A DNA stretch of 64,000 nucleotides, taken from the NCBI GenBank assembly GCA_030530775.1, contig JAUMUG010000001.1, forward strand, positions 186,001 through 250,000. Direction: 5' to 3'. The translations under genes and the position numbers were made by a program. This stretch comes from Lautropia sp. (GTDB taxonomy: Bacteria > Pseudomonadota > Gammaproteobacteria > Burkholderiales > Burkholderiaceae_E). Every line of letters begins with the position of its first letter. Position 1 is the stretch's first letter. Below the pieces are notes generated by a model. The model saw only the letters and a list, made by a program, of their open reading frames with translations, had not been told where the DNA came from and did no database searches. Shown here piece after piece: positions 45,201 through 54,861 of this stretch.

Positions 45201-46656
45201 TGGGCAGGTCCGGCTCGATTTTCCGAGTATCGATCTGGTCAATCTGTTCCTGGGCTCCGATATCTCCGTCGGCGGTTCGCTGCGTGCCGATGGCACGGTG
45301 CGTGGCAGCATCGACCAGCCCCGTATCGACCTGCTGCTGAGTGGGCAGGACCTGTCGGTGCTGCAGCGCTCGGCGGGCATGCGTCTGTCGGGTGGTGTGC
45401 TGAATGCCCAGTTGAGTGGCGATGGCCTGAATCTGAAGGAGCTGCGTTTTACCTCGGGCGAAGGCAGTCTGTTGCTCAAGGGACAGGCCCGTCTGGTCGA
45501 GGGGGCCGGTCAGTCTTCGGGTGAAGCGTTGGCCAGTGCCGACGAACTGGAGGCAGCGGCCCGCAGGCGACAGGGGGCTGCCAGTACCCAGCAGCCCTCG
45601 GTGCTACCGATGGAGGGGCGGTTCGATGTGACGATGGACCGCTTCCGGGTGCCGGTCGGGCCGGGTCAGCGGGTGACCGTCTCCGGTCTGACCCGGCTGA
45701 CCAGCTCGGCTCAGGGCCTGTTTCTGGACGGCGGTCTCAAGGTCGACGAAGGTTTGATCGAGCTCCAGGGCTCGTCGGCCCCGAGTCTGCCGGATGATGT
45801 CCACATCGTCGATGCCACCGGCCCACAGGATGATGAGCCCGGCGAGGCCGACGAGACGGAAGACGGCAGCCTGCGGATCCGGAGCCGGCTGGACGTCGAT
45901 CTGGGCAATGAGCTGGTGGTCAATGGCGAAGGGGTGCAGGCCCGGCTGAGCGGTAAATTGCAATTACAGGGTTTCCTGCCGAGCAGTCCGCGCCTGACCG
46001 GGGTCATCAACGTCGTCGATGGCAGCTATGAAGCCTACGGTCAGAACCTGCGCATCACCAAGGGGCTGGTCCGCTTCACGGGGCCGCTCGACAATCCCTC
46101 GCTCGACATCGAGGCCACCCGTCCCTACCTGCCGGTGGAGGTCGGTATTTCCGTCACCGGCCAGGTTGCCAATCCACAGGTGGCGCTGATTTCCAGAACC
46201 TCGATGGACGATACCACCAAGCTGTCGTGGCTGGTGCTGGGTGTGCCGCCCGATCAGGCCGGCGGTGCGGCGCAGATGCTGGCTTTGCAGCAGGCCGGTA
46301 CGCTGTTGCTGGGGAACGATGGCTCGCACTCGCCGTCGCTGGCCGACCGGCTGGGGCTGGATGTGCTGAACTATGGCTACGCGTCCGACGCCGATGCGGA
46401 TCAAGGCCTGCAGGAGACCCTGGCGCCCAAGGGCCTGATCGGACGCAGCGGCACCGACGACGACTCCACCGAAACCGGGGTGGTCACGGTCGGCAAGCGC
46501 ATCAACAGCCGGCTCTTCGTCAGTTACGAAAAAGGCGTCCGCGGGGTCTGGAATCTGTTGCGCGTCACCTATACGCTGGGCAGGGGCTGGGTGGTGCGTA
46601 CTCAGGCTGGCAGTGACAACTCGATCGATGTGTTGCGTTCCCGCAGTTTCGATTGA
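42238..46656 (+). CDS. tamB: TamB, translocation and assembly module protein
   Basis: 1,472 residues. A ~95-residue Gly/Asn/Asp-rich cytoplasmic stretch precedes the membrane anchor (FRWFIRGLLVLMLSIGGGLI). Then comes a very long repeat-like beta groove (AsmA/TamB superfamily) spanning the periplasm, and the C-terminal DUF490/TamB domain with YEAYGQNLRITKGLVRFTGP, LDIEATR and VGISVTGQVANPQVALIS, ending after LRVTYTLGRGWVVRTQAG. Works with TamA and is proposed to ferry lipids between membranes. Spacing of 2 bp after tamA argues for one transcript. The N-terminal extension is longer than usual for TamB. Confidence 0.95.
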   Translation: MASSAAPPPSSTRHPCAGPAIEEMTPGAVDSARRDDAGRVGNANDGGSADHGAVAVVGSGDGRRNGGGGHDGGNGRKGGSPRQRLVGRWLFRWFIRGLLVLMLSIGGGLIWLGTETGLTYALSWTQRLLVRFDQALAFERLEGNLWHGIRLGRFEWRGANMMVKGTDLRARWSYRALLRGEVIVRRLEADSLVVQLPPGENPPDPRTDTPMPGNFGLPVSVAIDALNVKRFELWPAQDVQSRQNPDPILALSDIEARLGYRLGQYEIESLTLSSPWGHVEKAHAILDAAPPHRLKASISADGNVEQWPYLLDLEADGDLDRLPLTLKGDLAKGKADVHTVLKPLSRVPFESLNARIADVDLRRFDGNGGLPATGLDLDLNVEPLAGSADQWQGRLRVANRGAGSLADKRLPLKQLQTGLRLRLPEDSRWAQSFLKLQNLNITLPVGRLATDGPAGGRTGLRKDAVIGGHVEVWPGRPMKLPGMSLPTLLADLRVEGLDLAPMAGALPNTALNGQIKLDGQKFLVEMNQTAAQLRALLPADLQKLADNAQLRIDGTLDDSLLTLREARANLGESSLHAAGRVTVRAPHDLRFSGSLRKFDPNRWLPADLGVDSRWREGTLGADWSVNGRLMGPGQKAQLDLQLVDSSLAGQPLNGRLKARPELDAQWQPLYLDDVAVQLTYGEANQLWLEGAIGRDGDRLTARADLARLDALDQRLGGNVALDAVLKGRLADLQAEADLKATGFELQTTTADGVRQRTSLKNLHLEAQAPLQLLTPAKADTPVQASLKARQLRIDDQLIDAIDLKFDGAPRDHRLDLVVDYGKDHLRLGSRGELRQPAEGPQWHARIDRLDLSGRASVSLDEPATLMVDARQLQMGRLDMTALGGDLQMERLNLTWADSPLQYESTGRLTGIEVPRVRVLLGLEDKQDLEMVQDVRADLSWRIRGQGAEAIHGQVQTGIREEVPTGRKPRLGLREGNGLSLSIDGRQLDGQVRLDFPSIDLVNLFLGSDISVGGSLRADGTVRGSIDQPRIDLLLSGQDLSVLQRSAGMRLSGGVLNAQLSGDGLNLKELRFTSGEGSLLLKGQARLVEGAGQSSGEALASADELEAAARRRQGAASTQQPSVLPMEGRFDVTMDRFRVPVGPGQRVTVSGLTRLTSSAQGLFLDGGLKVDEGLIELQGSSAPSLPDDVHIVDATGPQDDEPGEADETEDGSLRIRSRLDVDLGNELVVNGEGVQARLSGKLQLQGFLPSSPRLTGVINVVDGSYEAYGQNLRITKGLVRFTGPLDNPSLDIEATRPYLPVEVGISVTGQVANPQVALISRTSMDDTTKLSWLVLGVPPDQAGGAAQMLALQQAGTLLLGNDGSHSPSLADRLGLDVLNYGYASDADADQGLQETLAPKGLIGRSGTDDDSTETGVVTVGKRINSRLFVSYEKGVRGVWNLLRVTYTLGRGWVVRTQAGSDNSIDVLRSRSFD

Positions 46657-46732
46657 CCATATGATCAACACGCCTAAAGCCCAAGGGTTCATAATTCCCT
46701 GCTTTGGGTTTCAGGAGCGGACTGTTTCAGTC

Positions 46733-47512
46733 ATGAGCGCATTCATTGAGGCGGAAGTCCTCAGTGTCCACCATTGGACGGATCGTCTTTTCAGTTTCAC
46801 CACCACGCGCGATACGGCGTTGCGTTTCAAGAATGGCCACTTCACGATGATCGGCCTGCCCGGCGAGGACGGCAAACGGCCGATCCTGCGGGCCTACAGC
46901 ATTGCCAGCGCCAACTACGAGGAAACCCTCGAATTCCTCAGCATCAAAGTGCCGGATGGTCCGCTGACTTCCCGGCTGCAGCACATCAAACCGGGCGACA
47001 AGATCATCGTTGGCCGTAAGCCGACCGGCACCCTGGTCACCGACTATCTTTTGCCCGGCAAGCGCCTGTGGCTGCTCGGCACCGGCACCGGCCTGGCTCC
47101 TTTCCTGTCGATTGCGCGCGACCCCGACACCTACGAGCGTTATGAAAAAGTGATCGTCGTGCACGGTGTGCGCCAGGTGGCCGAGCTCTGCTATTACGAT
47201 CTGTTCTCCAAGGATCTGTTCGAGCACGAATACCTGGGTGATATCGTCCGTGACAAGCTGCTCTACTATCCGACGGTCACTCGTGAGCCTTTCCGCAATC
47301 AGGGGCGCATCACCACCTTGATCGAAAACGGCAAGCTCAATGCCGATCTGGGCCTGCCTCCCTTCAATCGTGAAGAGGACCGCATCATGATCTGTGGCAG
47401 CCCCGACATGCTGCGTGATCTGAAAACCATGTTCGAGCAGCGCGGTTTTATCGAAGGCAACACCTCCACGCCCGGCGATTTCGTCATCGAACGCGCCTTT
47501 GCCGAGCAGTGA
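46733..47512 (+). CDS. fpr: ferredoxin--NADP+ reductase
   Basis: 259 residues, typical of bacterial Fpr. FAD-binding block RAYSIASANYEE, the VGRKPTGTLVTDYL segment, the NADP-binding GTGTGLAPFLSIARDP and CYYDLF, then MICGSPDML and the C-terminal FVIERAFAEQ. It swaps electrons between NADPH and ferredoxin or flavodoxin and takes part in oxidative-stress defence. The ATG at 46733 is chosen because it begins the family's usual N-terminus (MSAFIEAEVLSVHHW); AGGAG lies 12-16 nt upstream. The longer frame overlaps tamB and is not used. Confidence 0.95.
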   Translation: MSAFIEAEVLSVHHWTDRLFSFTTTRDTALRFKNGHFTMIGLPGEDGKRPILRAYSIASANYEETLEFLSIKVPDGPLTSRLQHIKPGDKIIVGRKPTGTLVTDYLLPGKRLWLLGTGTGLAPFLSIARDPDTYERYEKVIVVHGVRQVAELCYYDLFSKDLFEHEYLGDIVRDKLLYYPTVTREPFRNQGRITTLIENGKLNADLGLPPFNREEDRIMICGSPDMLRDLKTMFEQRGFIEGNTSTPGDFVIERAFAEQ

Positions 47513-47931
47513 TGCCCGGTTCCGCGGGGCATGTATCGCTCCGCGGACGCCTCTGGTACCTCTGGCACGCAATCCGCGGACAAGACCTCCACGTGCCCCG
47601 AGTCCACGGCCGGCGGTCAGTATTGGCGCTGCACGGCGATGCCCTTATTTCCGGTGTCGAGACGGCCGCTGCCCGGTGTTTACCACAATGCATAATAAAG
47701 TACCGGAGTGGAGACAATTTTCGTCCCGGTATCCAAAGGCGCCCTTGGCGCCTGTTTGCATAGAATGGGCCAAATCAGCGCAACGCGCTCCCTGCTGCGT
47801 CCTCGATCGAATTCGAGGGGGCGCTGCGTTGTCTGCTGCTATCTTTTGCCGGGGCGGTGGGTGTAAACGGGTGCGTGGAGTTGCAAAAGCTCATGGGGAC
47901 AACAGCCATCATGGAGGGGAGCGTAATCACC
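47513..47931. other. gene-free stretch with hairpin after fpr
   Basis: About 420 bases without a gene. A perfect 7-bp stem AGGCGCC (47737-47743)/GGCGCCT (47747-47753) with a 3-nt loop is followed by GTTTGC, a possible weak terminator. Just before it, TACCGG and CCGGTA form another inverted pair (47701-47706 and 47726-47731). The cupin-protein promoter must also lie here. Confidence 0.45.
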
Positions 47932-49359
47932 ATGGATACTTTGGCCAACGGCATTTACATCATCCTGCAGCTTGTCCTGATGCTGGTCTGCGCACCCTCG
48001 GTCTTTCAGGTGCGATCCCTGGTCATCGGATTTCTGAAAATCTTTGCCGTCCTGCTGCCGGTCGAAATCCTGTATGCAGTGCTGCTCCAGCGCCCCTGGG
48101 AACTGGCCGAAGGTTTGCAGATGGCAGCGCTGTCGTCTGTTTTCGTGCTATTCATGGGAGCAGGCATCAAATCCCTGCTGCACCGAAACGACGACGACCG
48201 CCTCAACCCCGGATCCCTGGGCCGCTGGGCCGATGGGCAGGCAGGGGGGGCGGACTATCCGGATCTCCCGGATGATTATTCCGGCCGGCCAGGGCATCTG
48301 GAGCCGCGCAGTGCCTTTCCGCTGCCGCCCGAATATGTCGAGACATCGCCGACGGCGCAGAACCAGGACACCGATGCCTCCGGGTCCCTGGATTCACCCG
48401 GACACGACTGGGATGCTTCGAAACAGGCTTCGTTCCAGGCCAGTGCACCCGTGGGGCCACCACCATCGGCTCAGTCTCCTGCGTCGGCCCGACCTGCGGT
48501 TGTCTCCGGGCTGCCACCGTTGCTCAGCGAAAGAAAGGTCGAGCCGCTGCGCCTACATGTCTCGCCTGACTCGAACCTGCCACCGGCTCGGAGCCGGCTG
48601 TCGGCCGATCTGCCGTCGGCTCACGGGGAAGTTCCGGTCGAAACGGTCGACCCGATGGGTGCAGTCCCGGCAGACATCGTGGATACCGGGTCCCATGCCC
48701 CTCCTGCTGTCGAGGCACCGGCTACGTCCGAGGCTGTCGAACTCTCCGGAAAGTCCGAAGCACCGGTGTCTTCGGTTGCTGAGCAGAAGCCGGAACCGGA
48801 GCACGTTTCGGTCGGGCCGTCGTTCATCGAGAAGCCCTCGGCCGAGCCGTCGGCGCCGGCTTTTTCGACTTCTGTACCGTCAGTGTCCACCTCATCCGTG
48901 TCCGTTTCCCCGGTGCCCCTGGCCGAGTTCCTGAACGAAGCCGCGACACCGTCGCAGGCGCGCAGCGAAACGGATAAACCCTTCGTCATCGCCAAGGACG
49001 TGCCGCCGCACCGCTATCCAACACCTTTCGTCGACGGACCACAGGGGCGCGTCAAGCGGCCGCTGGGTGAACCGTTCGGTCTGACCCATTTCGATGTGAT
49101 CCTGAGCTCGATCGAAGCGGGCGGTTCTTCGGGGTTGCGGCACAGCCTCGATGGACGGGATGCTTTTATCTATATTCTCGAAGGCGTTGCGACGCTCATC
49201 ACCGATGAAGGTGCCTTCCTGCTCGAAGCAGGCAGCTGTGCCGGCTTCAAGGAGGGGGTCGGCAACAGTTACAAAATCCGCAACGATTCTGAGCAGACGT
49301 TGCAGTATTTGGAAATCGACGACCGCTCTGCCCAGCCCGGGCGCATCGATGTGCGTTGA
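47932..49359 (+). CDS. membrane-anchored cupin-domain protein
   Basis: 475 residues from the ATG at 47932 (GGAGGGGAG upstream). Three hydrophobic segments fill the first ~85 residues (IYIILQLVLMLVCAPSVF, VIGFLKIFAVLLPVEILYAV, ALSSVFVLFMGAGI). Then comes a ~280-residue Pro/Ser/Ala/Val/Glu-rich disordered region, and a C-terminal cupin_2 domain at about 390-465 with the GGSSGLRHSLDGRDAFIYIL, EGVATLITDEGAFLLEAGSC and IRNDSEQTLQYLEID strands. One conserved cupin metal ligand (His in LRH) is visible; the second histidine appears absent. The function is unknown. Such a cupin fused to a multi-pass membrane part is unusual. Confidence 0.8.
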   Translation: MDTLANGIYIILQLVLMLVCAPSVFQVRSLVIGFLKIFAVLLPVEILYAVLLQRPWELAEGLQMAALSSVFVLFMGAGIKSLLHRNDDDRLNPGSLGRWADGQAGGADYPDLPDDYSGRPGHLEPRSAFPLPPEYVETSPTAQNQDTDASGSLDSPGHDWDASKQASFQASAPVGPPPSAQSPASARPAVVSGLPPLLSERKVEPLRLHVSPDSNLPPARSRLSADLPSAHGEVPVETVDPMGAVPADIVDTGSHAPPAVEAPATSEAVELSGKSEAPVSSVAEQKPEPEHVSVGPSFIEKPSAEPSAPAFSTSVPSVSTSSVSVSPVPLAEFLNEAATPSQARSETDKPFVIAKDVPPHRYPTPFVDGPQGRVKRPLGEPFGLTHFDVILSSIEAGGSSGLRHSLDGRDAFIYILEGVATLITDEGAFLLEAGSCAGFKEGVGNSYKIRNDSEQTLQYLEIDDRSAQPGRIDVR

Positions 49360-49747
49360 TTCCTGAAACGGAGGTGCCCCCCTCCGATCGGCCCTGGGCC
49401 GCCGTCTCGTCCGTCGTCGTGTCCATCTTCATGAGGGGCGATCGTTCCGAGGACAGGGATTGAACACGCTGCGTCGGAGGACTCCCAACCGCTCCTCTCC
49501 CAACGGCTCCTGTTTCCGCGCTTGCTGCTGCGGTGATCCTCGGCCTGCACCGCGAGGGCTCCGGCCTGAACAGCTTTGCATCGACCTTTGATGGCCGGCC
49601 CGATTGGTCGTGCCTCATCGCACTGTGGTACATCCAGTCTGGCAAGCCCAATGGATGAACTGGTACCGAGAAGGTAATTCCTTTCTTTTGGAAGATGAAT
49701 CTCGAATCAGTGTATTTCAGAGGTGTTCATGGACGCGCCGGAACTTG
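49360..49747. other. gene-free stretch after the cupin gene
   Basis: About 390 bases. GGAGG/CCTCC (49370-49387) can form a small hairpin just past the cupin stop but without a T-run. No gene was recognised; base composition becomes AT-richer towards 49700. Confidence 0.35.
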
Positions 49748-49875
49748 TGTAATGACCCACTAAAAACCTGCCCGGGTGTCATCGTAAGGAGAAACACGGA
49801 TGAGCAAGTTGATGGATGAGGAAATCGAGCAAGGGGCGGCGCGATGGGGTCGGCGCTCGGCTTTCATCACTTCGG
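49748..49875 (+). mobile_element. IS3-type insertion sequence remnant (left end)
   Basis: From TGTAATGACCCACTAAAAA (49748) through AAGGAGAAACACGG and an ATG at 49801, the sequence looks like the left end of an IS3-family element. The frame starts MSKLMDEEIEQ, close to the common orfA start MSKLMDEEIKRW, and similarity fades after about 25 codons (RRSAFITSEM). No orfB and no right end follow. It is a small fossil, AT-richer than its surroundings. Confidence 0.55.
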
Positions 49876-50049
49876 AGATGGTATGGGTGTCCCCATCGGG
49901 ATCATTCGAAGCTCACGGGTATGGTGGATGTTCGTTCGCGGACACATTTGTTGGGTTGGTATCAATCCAGCACTGTCGATAGCGTTCTATGGATGTAAAA
50001 ACCCCTCATTTAGTGTTTTACGCTTGTGCTGTCAGCAGGGGCGGCATAG
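49876..50049. other. gene-free stretch ahead of the riboswitch
   Basis: AT-richer sequence with no recognisable gene. A possible promoter for the riboswitch transcript is TTGTGC (50024-50029), 17 nt, TAGAAT (50047-50052). Confidence 0.4.
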
Positions 50050-50405
50050 AATCGGTTCCGTCAACGGTTCCCGGGGCGGGTTGATCGCCCGCCCGATGGG
50101 ATGAAAAGGGAAGCCGGTGCGGCTTGAATCCTGGCAAATCCAGCCTCTGCCGCTTGCTGACGGTGCATCGTCGTCACCAGCAAGCAAACGGGGTCTGTAC
50201 CAAAGTGTGCCAGGAAGACGGCCAATGCCGGTGCTGCCCCCGCAACTGTAGGCGGAGAGCAAGGCTCCAGGTGTTCCAACCCTGAACACCTGCCACTGGG
50301 TCTGTCGTCTGTCGCGCAGGTCATCGGACCTGTGGCATCAGACCGATCCGGGAAGGCGGAGCCAGGCCATGACCCGCGAGCCAGGAGACCTGCCGTGACC
50401 GATGG
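50050..50405 (+). promoter_or_regulatory. cobalamin (B12) riboswitch upstream of nrdH
   Basis: All B12-riboswitch core segments appear in order: AAAAGGGAAGCCGGTG (50103-50118), GCCCCCGCAACTGTAGGCGG (about 50236-50256), GCCACTGG (50291-50298), GGGAAGGCGG and the B12 box GCCAGGAGACCTGCC (50380-50394). A closing stem may use ATCGGT (50051-50056) with ACCGAT (50398-50403). If the promoter at 50024-50052 is right, the 5' strand would instead start slightly later (ACGGT near 50064). Between the box and nrdH a hairpin (GGTGGG 50437-50442/CCCACC 50498-50503, TCGGGC/GCCCGA inside) sits just before the AAGGAA ribosome site, suggesting translational control. Confidence 0.93.
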
Positions 50406-50527
50406 CAGCCATTGTCATCGATCTTTGACCCCATGCGGTGGGCGTGGGCGGGTGTTGGCGTCGGGCTGTCTGCCTGCGCCCGAACGTCTGCCGGTGTCCC
50501 ACCCCAAACCTTCAAGGAATCACTGGC

Positions 50528-50749
50528 ATGACCGTCACTGTTTATTCCAAGCCCGCCTGCGTTCAATGCACCGCCACCACGCGCGCCCTCGACGCCCGGG
50601 GCATCGCTTATCGCGTGATCGATCTGACCAAGGATGCGGCGGCGATGGCCCAGGTGGCCGCCATGGGATACCGGCAGGCACCGGTCGTGGTGGCCGGCGA
50701 TGCGCATTGGGCGGGTTTCCGGCCCGACATGATCGGTCGACTGGTTTGA
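50528..50749 (+). CDS. nrdH: NrdH-type glutaredoxin-like protein
   Basis: 73 residues. Thioredoxin-fold redoxin with the CxxC pair Cys11-Val-Gln-Cys14 (VYSKPACVQC), the family's YRVIDLTKD strand and the cis-Pro/GFRPDMI block. It is the electron donor for class Ib ribonucleotide reductase. The ATG at 50528 has AAGGAA about 9 nt upstream. It sits right after the B12 riboswitch, and its stop overlaps nrdI, so the riboswitch likely controls the whole nrdHIEF set. Confidence 0.93.
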   Translation: MTVTVYSKPACVQCTATTRALDARGIAYRVIDLTKDAAAMAQVAAMGYRQAPVVVAGDAHWAGFRPDMIGRLV

Positions 50750-51171
50750 GCCGACTCATCTATTTTTCGTCGGCTTCGGGCAATACCGAACGATTCGTGA
50801 CGCGGCTGGGCATGCCTGCCGAGCGTATACCGATATCGCGGCAAGCCATCATGCCGGAGCCGACGGAGCCATTCGTACTGATCTGCCCCACCTATGCCGA
50901 TGGCCAGGGCCGGGGTGCCGTTGCCAAACCGGTGATCCACTTCTTGAACGACGCCCGTCGACGTGCGCTGCTGCGTGGCGTGATCGGCGCCGGCAATCGC
51001 AACTTTGGCCGGCAGTTTGCTTCGGCCGCCGATGTCATCGCGCAGAAATGCGGTGTGCCGGTACTTTATCGCTTTGAACTGGCAGGAACCGATTTCGATG
51101 TGATTCGGGTGCGAATTGGTTTGTTCCGCTTCTGGCAGGCTGATATGAAGGAGTCGGAGACATATCGTTGA
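50746..51171 (+). CDS. nrdI: NrdI flavodoxin-like protein
   Basis: 141 residues if started at TTG 50746, which overlaps the nrdH stop (TTGA). This gives the family N-terminus (SRLIYFSSASGNTERF, with the FMN phosphate loop Ser-Ser-Ala-Ser-Gly-Asn-Thr) followed by RIPISRQAIM, VLICPTYADGQG, and GAGNRNFGRQFASAADVIAQ. NrdI is a flavoprotein that makes the oxidant for assembling the manganese-tyrosyl radical cofactor of NrdF. No ATG or GTG is available before the FMN loop. Confidence 0.9.
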   Translation: MSRLIYFSSASGNTERFVTRLGMPAERIPISRQAIMPEPTEPFVLICPTYADGQGRGAVAKPVIHFLNDARRRALLRGVIGAGNRNFGRQFASAADVIAQKCGVPVLYRFELAGTDFDVIRVRIGLFRFWQADMKESETYR

Positions 51172-51438
51172 CATGTCCTCCATGTTTGGGACGGTCGGCG
51201 TGTGCGGTATGCCCCGATACCGGATCGATGCCTTTCATACGGGCGGTTCGGAATCGATACGTCAGCCAATGGTTTCATCGGTCAGCTTCAACCGTTGTGG
51301 ATGCACCGGATCGGCAAGGCGTATCGATCGGGGCGCTTTCCGCGTTTGGCCGCCTGCGGTACTGCTCTTTCTCTTTCACACGTCGTCCACCCTTCATCGG
51401 CAATCCGTCATTCTCACTTTCTTTTCCTTCCATCCACT
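51172..51438. other. nrdI-nrdE spacer
   Basis: About 270 bases without a gene between nrdI and nrdE, longer than usual in nrdHIEF operons. The region has small inverted words (ACATG around 51173 and CATGT at 51182) but no clear promoter or terminator. Confidence 0.4.
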
Positions 51439-53574
51439 ATGGCCCTGTCCGACAAGCAGACCCCCGCGCGGGATTACCATGCGCTGAATGCGATGTTGAA
51501 TCTCTATGATGAGAACGGCCGGATTCAGCTCGAAGCCGACCGCATGGCGGCACGTCAGTACTTCCTGCAGCACGTCAATCAGAACACGGTGTTCTTTCAC
51601 AACCTGGATGAGAAGTTGCGCTATCTGGTGGATGAGGGTTATTACGACGCCACCGTGCTCGATCAGTACTCGCGCAATTTTCAGCGCCGCATCTGGGATG
51701 ACGCCTACGGCCGCAAGTTCCGCTTTCCGACCTTTCTGGGTGCGTTCAAGTATTACACGTCCTATACGTTGAAAACCCGCAACGGCGAGCGTTATCTGGA
51801 ACGCTTCGAAGACCGGGTGGTGATGGTGGCACTGACGTTGGCCCGGGGAGACGAGAAGCTGGCGCTGCGTTTCATGGATGAAATCATCAGCGGCCGGTTT
51901 CAGCCGGCCACGCCGACTTTCTTGAACGCTGGTAAAAAGAGCCGGGGCGAATTGATCTCCTGTTTCCTGCTGCGCATCGAAGACGACATGGAGAGCATCG
52001 GCCGTGCGATCAACTCAGCACTGCAGCTTTCGAAGCGGGGTGGCGGCGTGGCGTTGATGCTGACCAACCTGCGCGAGCATGGTGCGCCGATCAAGGGTAT
52101 CGAAAATCAGTCTTCCGGAGTGATCCCGGTGATGAAGCTGCTGGAAGATGCGTTTTCGTATGCCAATCAGCTGGGTGCTAGGCAGGGGGCGGGGGCGGTT
52201 TATCTGAACGCGCACCACCCCGATATCCTGCGCTTTCTCGACACCAAGCGCGAAAACGCCGACGAGAAAACTCGCATCAAGACGCTGTCGCTGGGCGTGG
52301 TGATTCCCGACATCACCTTCGAGCTGGCCAAACGTAATGTCGATATGTATCTGTTCTCGCCGTATGATGTCGAGCGGGTTTACGGTATGCCGTTCTCGGA
52401 TATCTCCGTCACCGAGAAGTACGATGAGATGGTCGATGACAAACGCATCCGCAAGAAGAAGATCAACGCACGCGAGTTCTTTCAGACGCTGGCCGAGATT
52501 CAGTTCGAAAGCGGCTATCCCTACCTCATGTTCGAGGATACGGTTAATCGGTGCAATCCGATCGCCGGCCGCATTTCGATGTCGAATCTGTGCTCGGAGA
52601 TTCTGCAGGTCAACGAGGCGTCGCAGTTCAATGACGATCTCAGCTACCGGCATCTGGGTACGGACATCTCCTGCAATCTGGGATCTCTGAACATCGCCAT
52701 GACGATGGACGGGCCGGATTTCGGCGGAACCGTCGAAGCCGCGATTCGTGCACTGACGGCGGTCTCGGAAATGTCGGCGATCGACAGCGTGCCGTCGGTT
52801 CGGCGCGGCAATGACGAGGCACATGCCGTCGGGCTGGGGCAGATGAACCTGCACGGTTTTCTGGCGCGCGAGCGCATTCATTACGGCAGCCCCGAAGGTA
52901 TCGATTTCACCCGCGTCTATTTTGCGGCGGTGGCCTATCACGCGCTTCGCGCCTCCAACCTGCTGGCGAAAGAGAAGGCACGCAAATTCGTCGGTTTCGA
53001 GCAATCCCGGTATGCCGACGGAAGTTTCTTCGAAAAGTACGTGTCTCGAGATTGGTTGCCGGAAACCGAGGTGGTGAAGACTTTGTTCGAGCGCAAGGGC
53101 GTGGTGCTGCCCTCGCGGGCGGACTGGCTTGCGCTGCGCGATGCCGTCATGAAGGACGGACTGTATAACCGCAATCTGCAGGCCGTGCCACCGACCGGCT
53201 CGATCAGCTACATCAACAACGCCACATCGTCGATTCATCCGATCGTTTCCAAGATCGAGATCCGCAAGGAAAGCAAAATCGGCCGAGTCTATTATCCGGC
53301 ACCTTTCATGTCCAACGACAACCTGGATTTCTACCGGGATGCCTACGAGATCGGTCCGGAGGCACTGATCGATACTTACGCGGCGGCCACCGAACACGTC
53401 GATCAGGGGTTGTCGTTGACCTTGTTCTTTCCGGCCGAGGCCACGACGCGGGATATCAACCGGGCGCAGATTCATGCGTGGAAGAAGGGCATCAAGACAA
53501 TTTATTACGTGCGGCTGCGGCAGGCTGTGCTGGAAGGAACGGAGGTGCAGGGTTGTGTGTCGTGTGCGTTGTGA
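51439..53574 (+). CDS. nrdE: class Ib ribonucleotide reductase, large subunit
   Basis: 711 residues from the ATG at 51439 (the open frame begins earlier but only this Met matches the family start). No N-terminal ATP-cone, as expected for NrdE. Active-site pieces: the [15 protein letters not shown] block with the first redox Cys, the thiyl and base-pair region [20 protein letters not shown] with the second Cys, and a [18 protein letters not shown] segment. The C-terminus ends CVSCAL, the mobile Cys-x2-Cys that is reduced by NrdH. It makes deoxyribonucleotides using the NrdF radical. Confidence 0.96.
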   Translation: MALSDKQTPARDYHALNAMLNLYDENGRIQLEADRMAARQYFLQHVNQNTVFFHNLDEKLRYLVDEGYYDATVLDQYSRNFQRRIWDDAYGRKFRFPTFLGAFKYYTSYTLKTRNGERYLERFEDRVVMVALTLARGDEKLALRFMDEIISGRFQPATPTFLNAGKKSRGELISCFLLRIEDDMESIGRAINSALQLSKRGGGVALMLTNLREHGAPIKGIENQSSGVIPVMKLLEDAFSYANQLGARQGAGAVYLNAHHPDILRFLDTKRENADEKTRIKTLSLGVVIPDITFELAKRNVDMYLFSPYDVERVYGMPFSDISVTEKYDEMVDDKRIRKKKINAREFFQTLAEIQFESGYPYLMFEDTVNRCNPIAGRISMSNLCSEILQVNEASQFNDDLSYRHLGTDISCNLGSLNIAMTMDGPDFGGTVEAAIRALTAVSEMSAIDSVPSVRRGNDEAHAVGLGQMNLHGFLARERIHYGSPEGIDFTRVYFAAVAYHALRASNLLAKEKARKFVGFEQSRYADGSFFEKYVSRDWLPETEVVKTLFERKGVVLPSRADWLALRDAVMKDGLYNRNLQAVPPTGSISYINNATSSIHPIVSKIEIRKESKIGRVYYPAPFMSNDNLDFYRDAYEIGPEALIDTYAAATEHVDQGLSLTLFFPAEATTRDINRAQIHAWKKGIKTIYYVRLRQAVLEGTEVQGCVSCAL

Positions 53575-53703
53575 TTGTCCGGAGCCCGTTTGCGCAAGGC
53601 ACGGGGCTCGGCGGTGCTGCAGCGGTGCACATCCTGTGGGATCGACGCTCGTCTGCACTGAGCTGATTTCGCTGAAATGAACTACCCCGCTCCTTTTTCT
53701 TGA

Positions 53704-54711
<1,008 letters not shown>

Positions 54712-54861
54712 GTCATCGATGTGAGTGGCCACCGATACGCTCGCCACGCCATGGTATGCCTCTTCGATCGTTTCGACGTCCTGCGTGGACGGGGCGTCGC
54801 CGCGGCGGATGTACTCGAGTCCATGGTCCCGGCCGGCATCTCCCGCGGTGCCGTCGATCGC

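Noticed and set aside
46669-46715. Hairpin-like sequence (AAAGCCCAAGGG with CCCTGCTTTGGG) between tamB and fpr as a terminator
   Set aside because: Pairing needs bulges and the tail is only TTT; fpr starts right after it, so it could be either a weak terminator or nothing.
47737-47753. Hairpin after fpr as a full terminator
   Set aside because: Stem is perfect but the following sequence is GTTTGC, too weak a T-run to call with confidence; kept only as a note in the gap entry.
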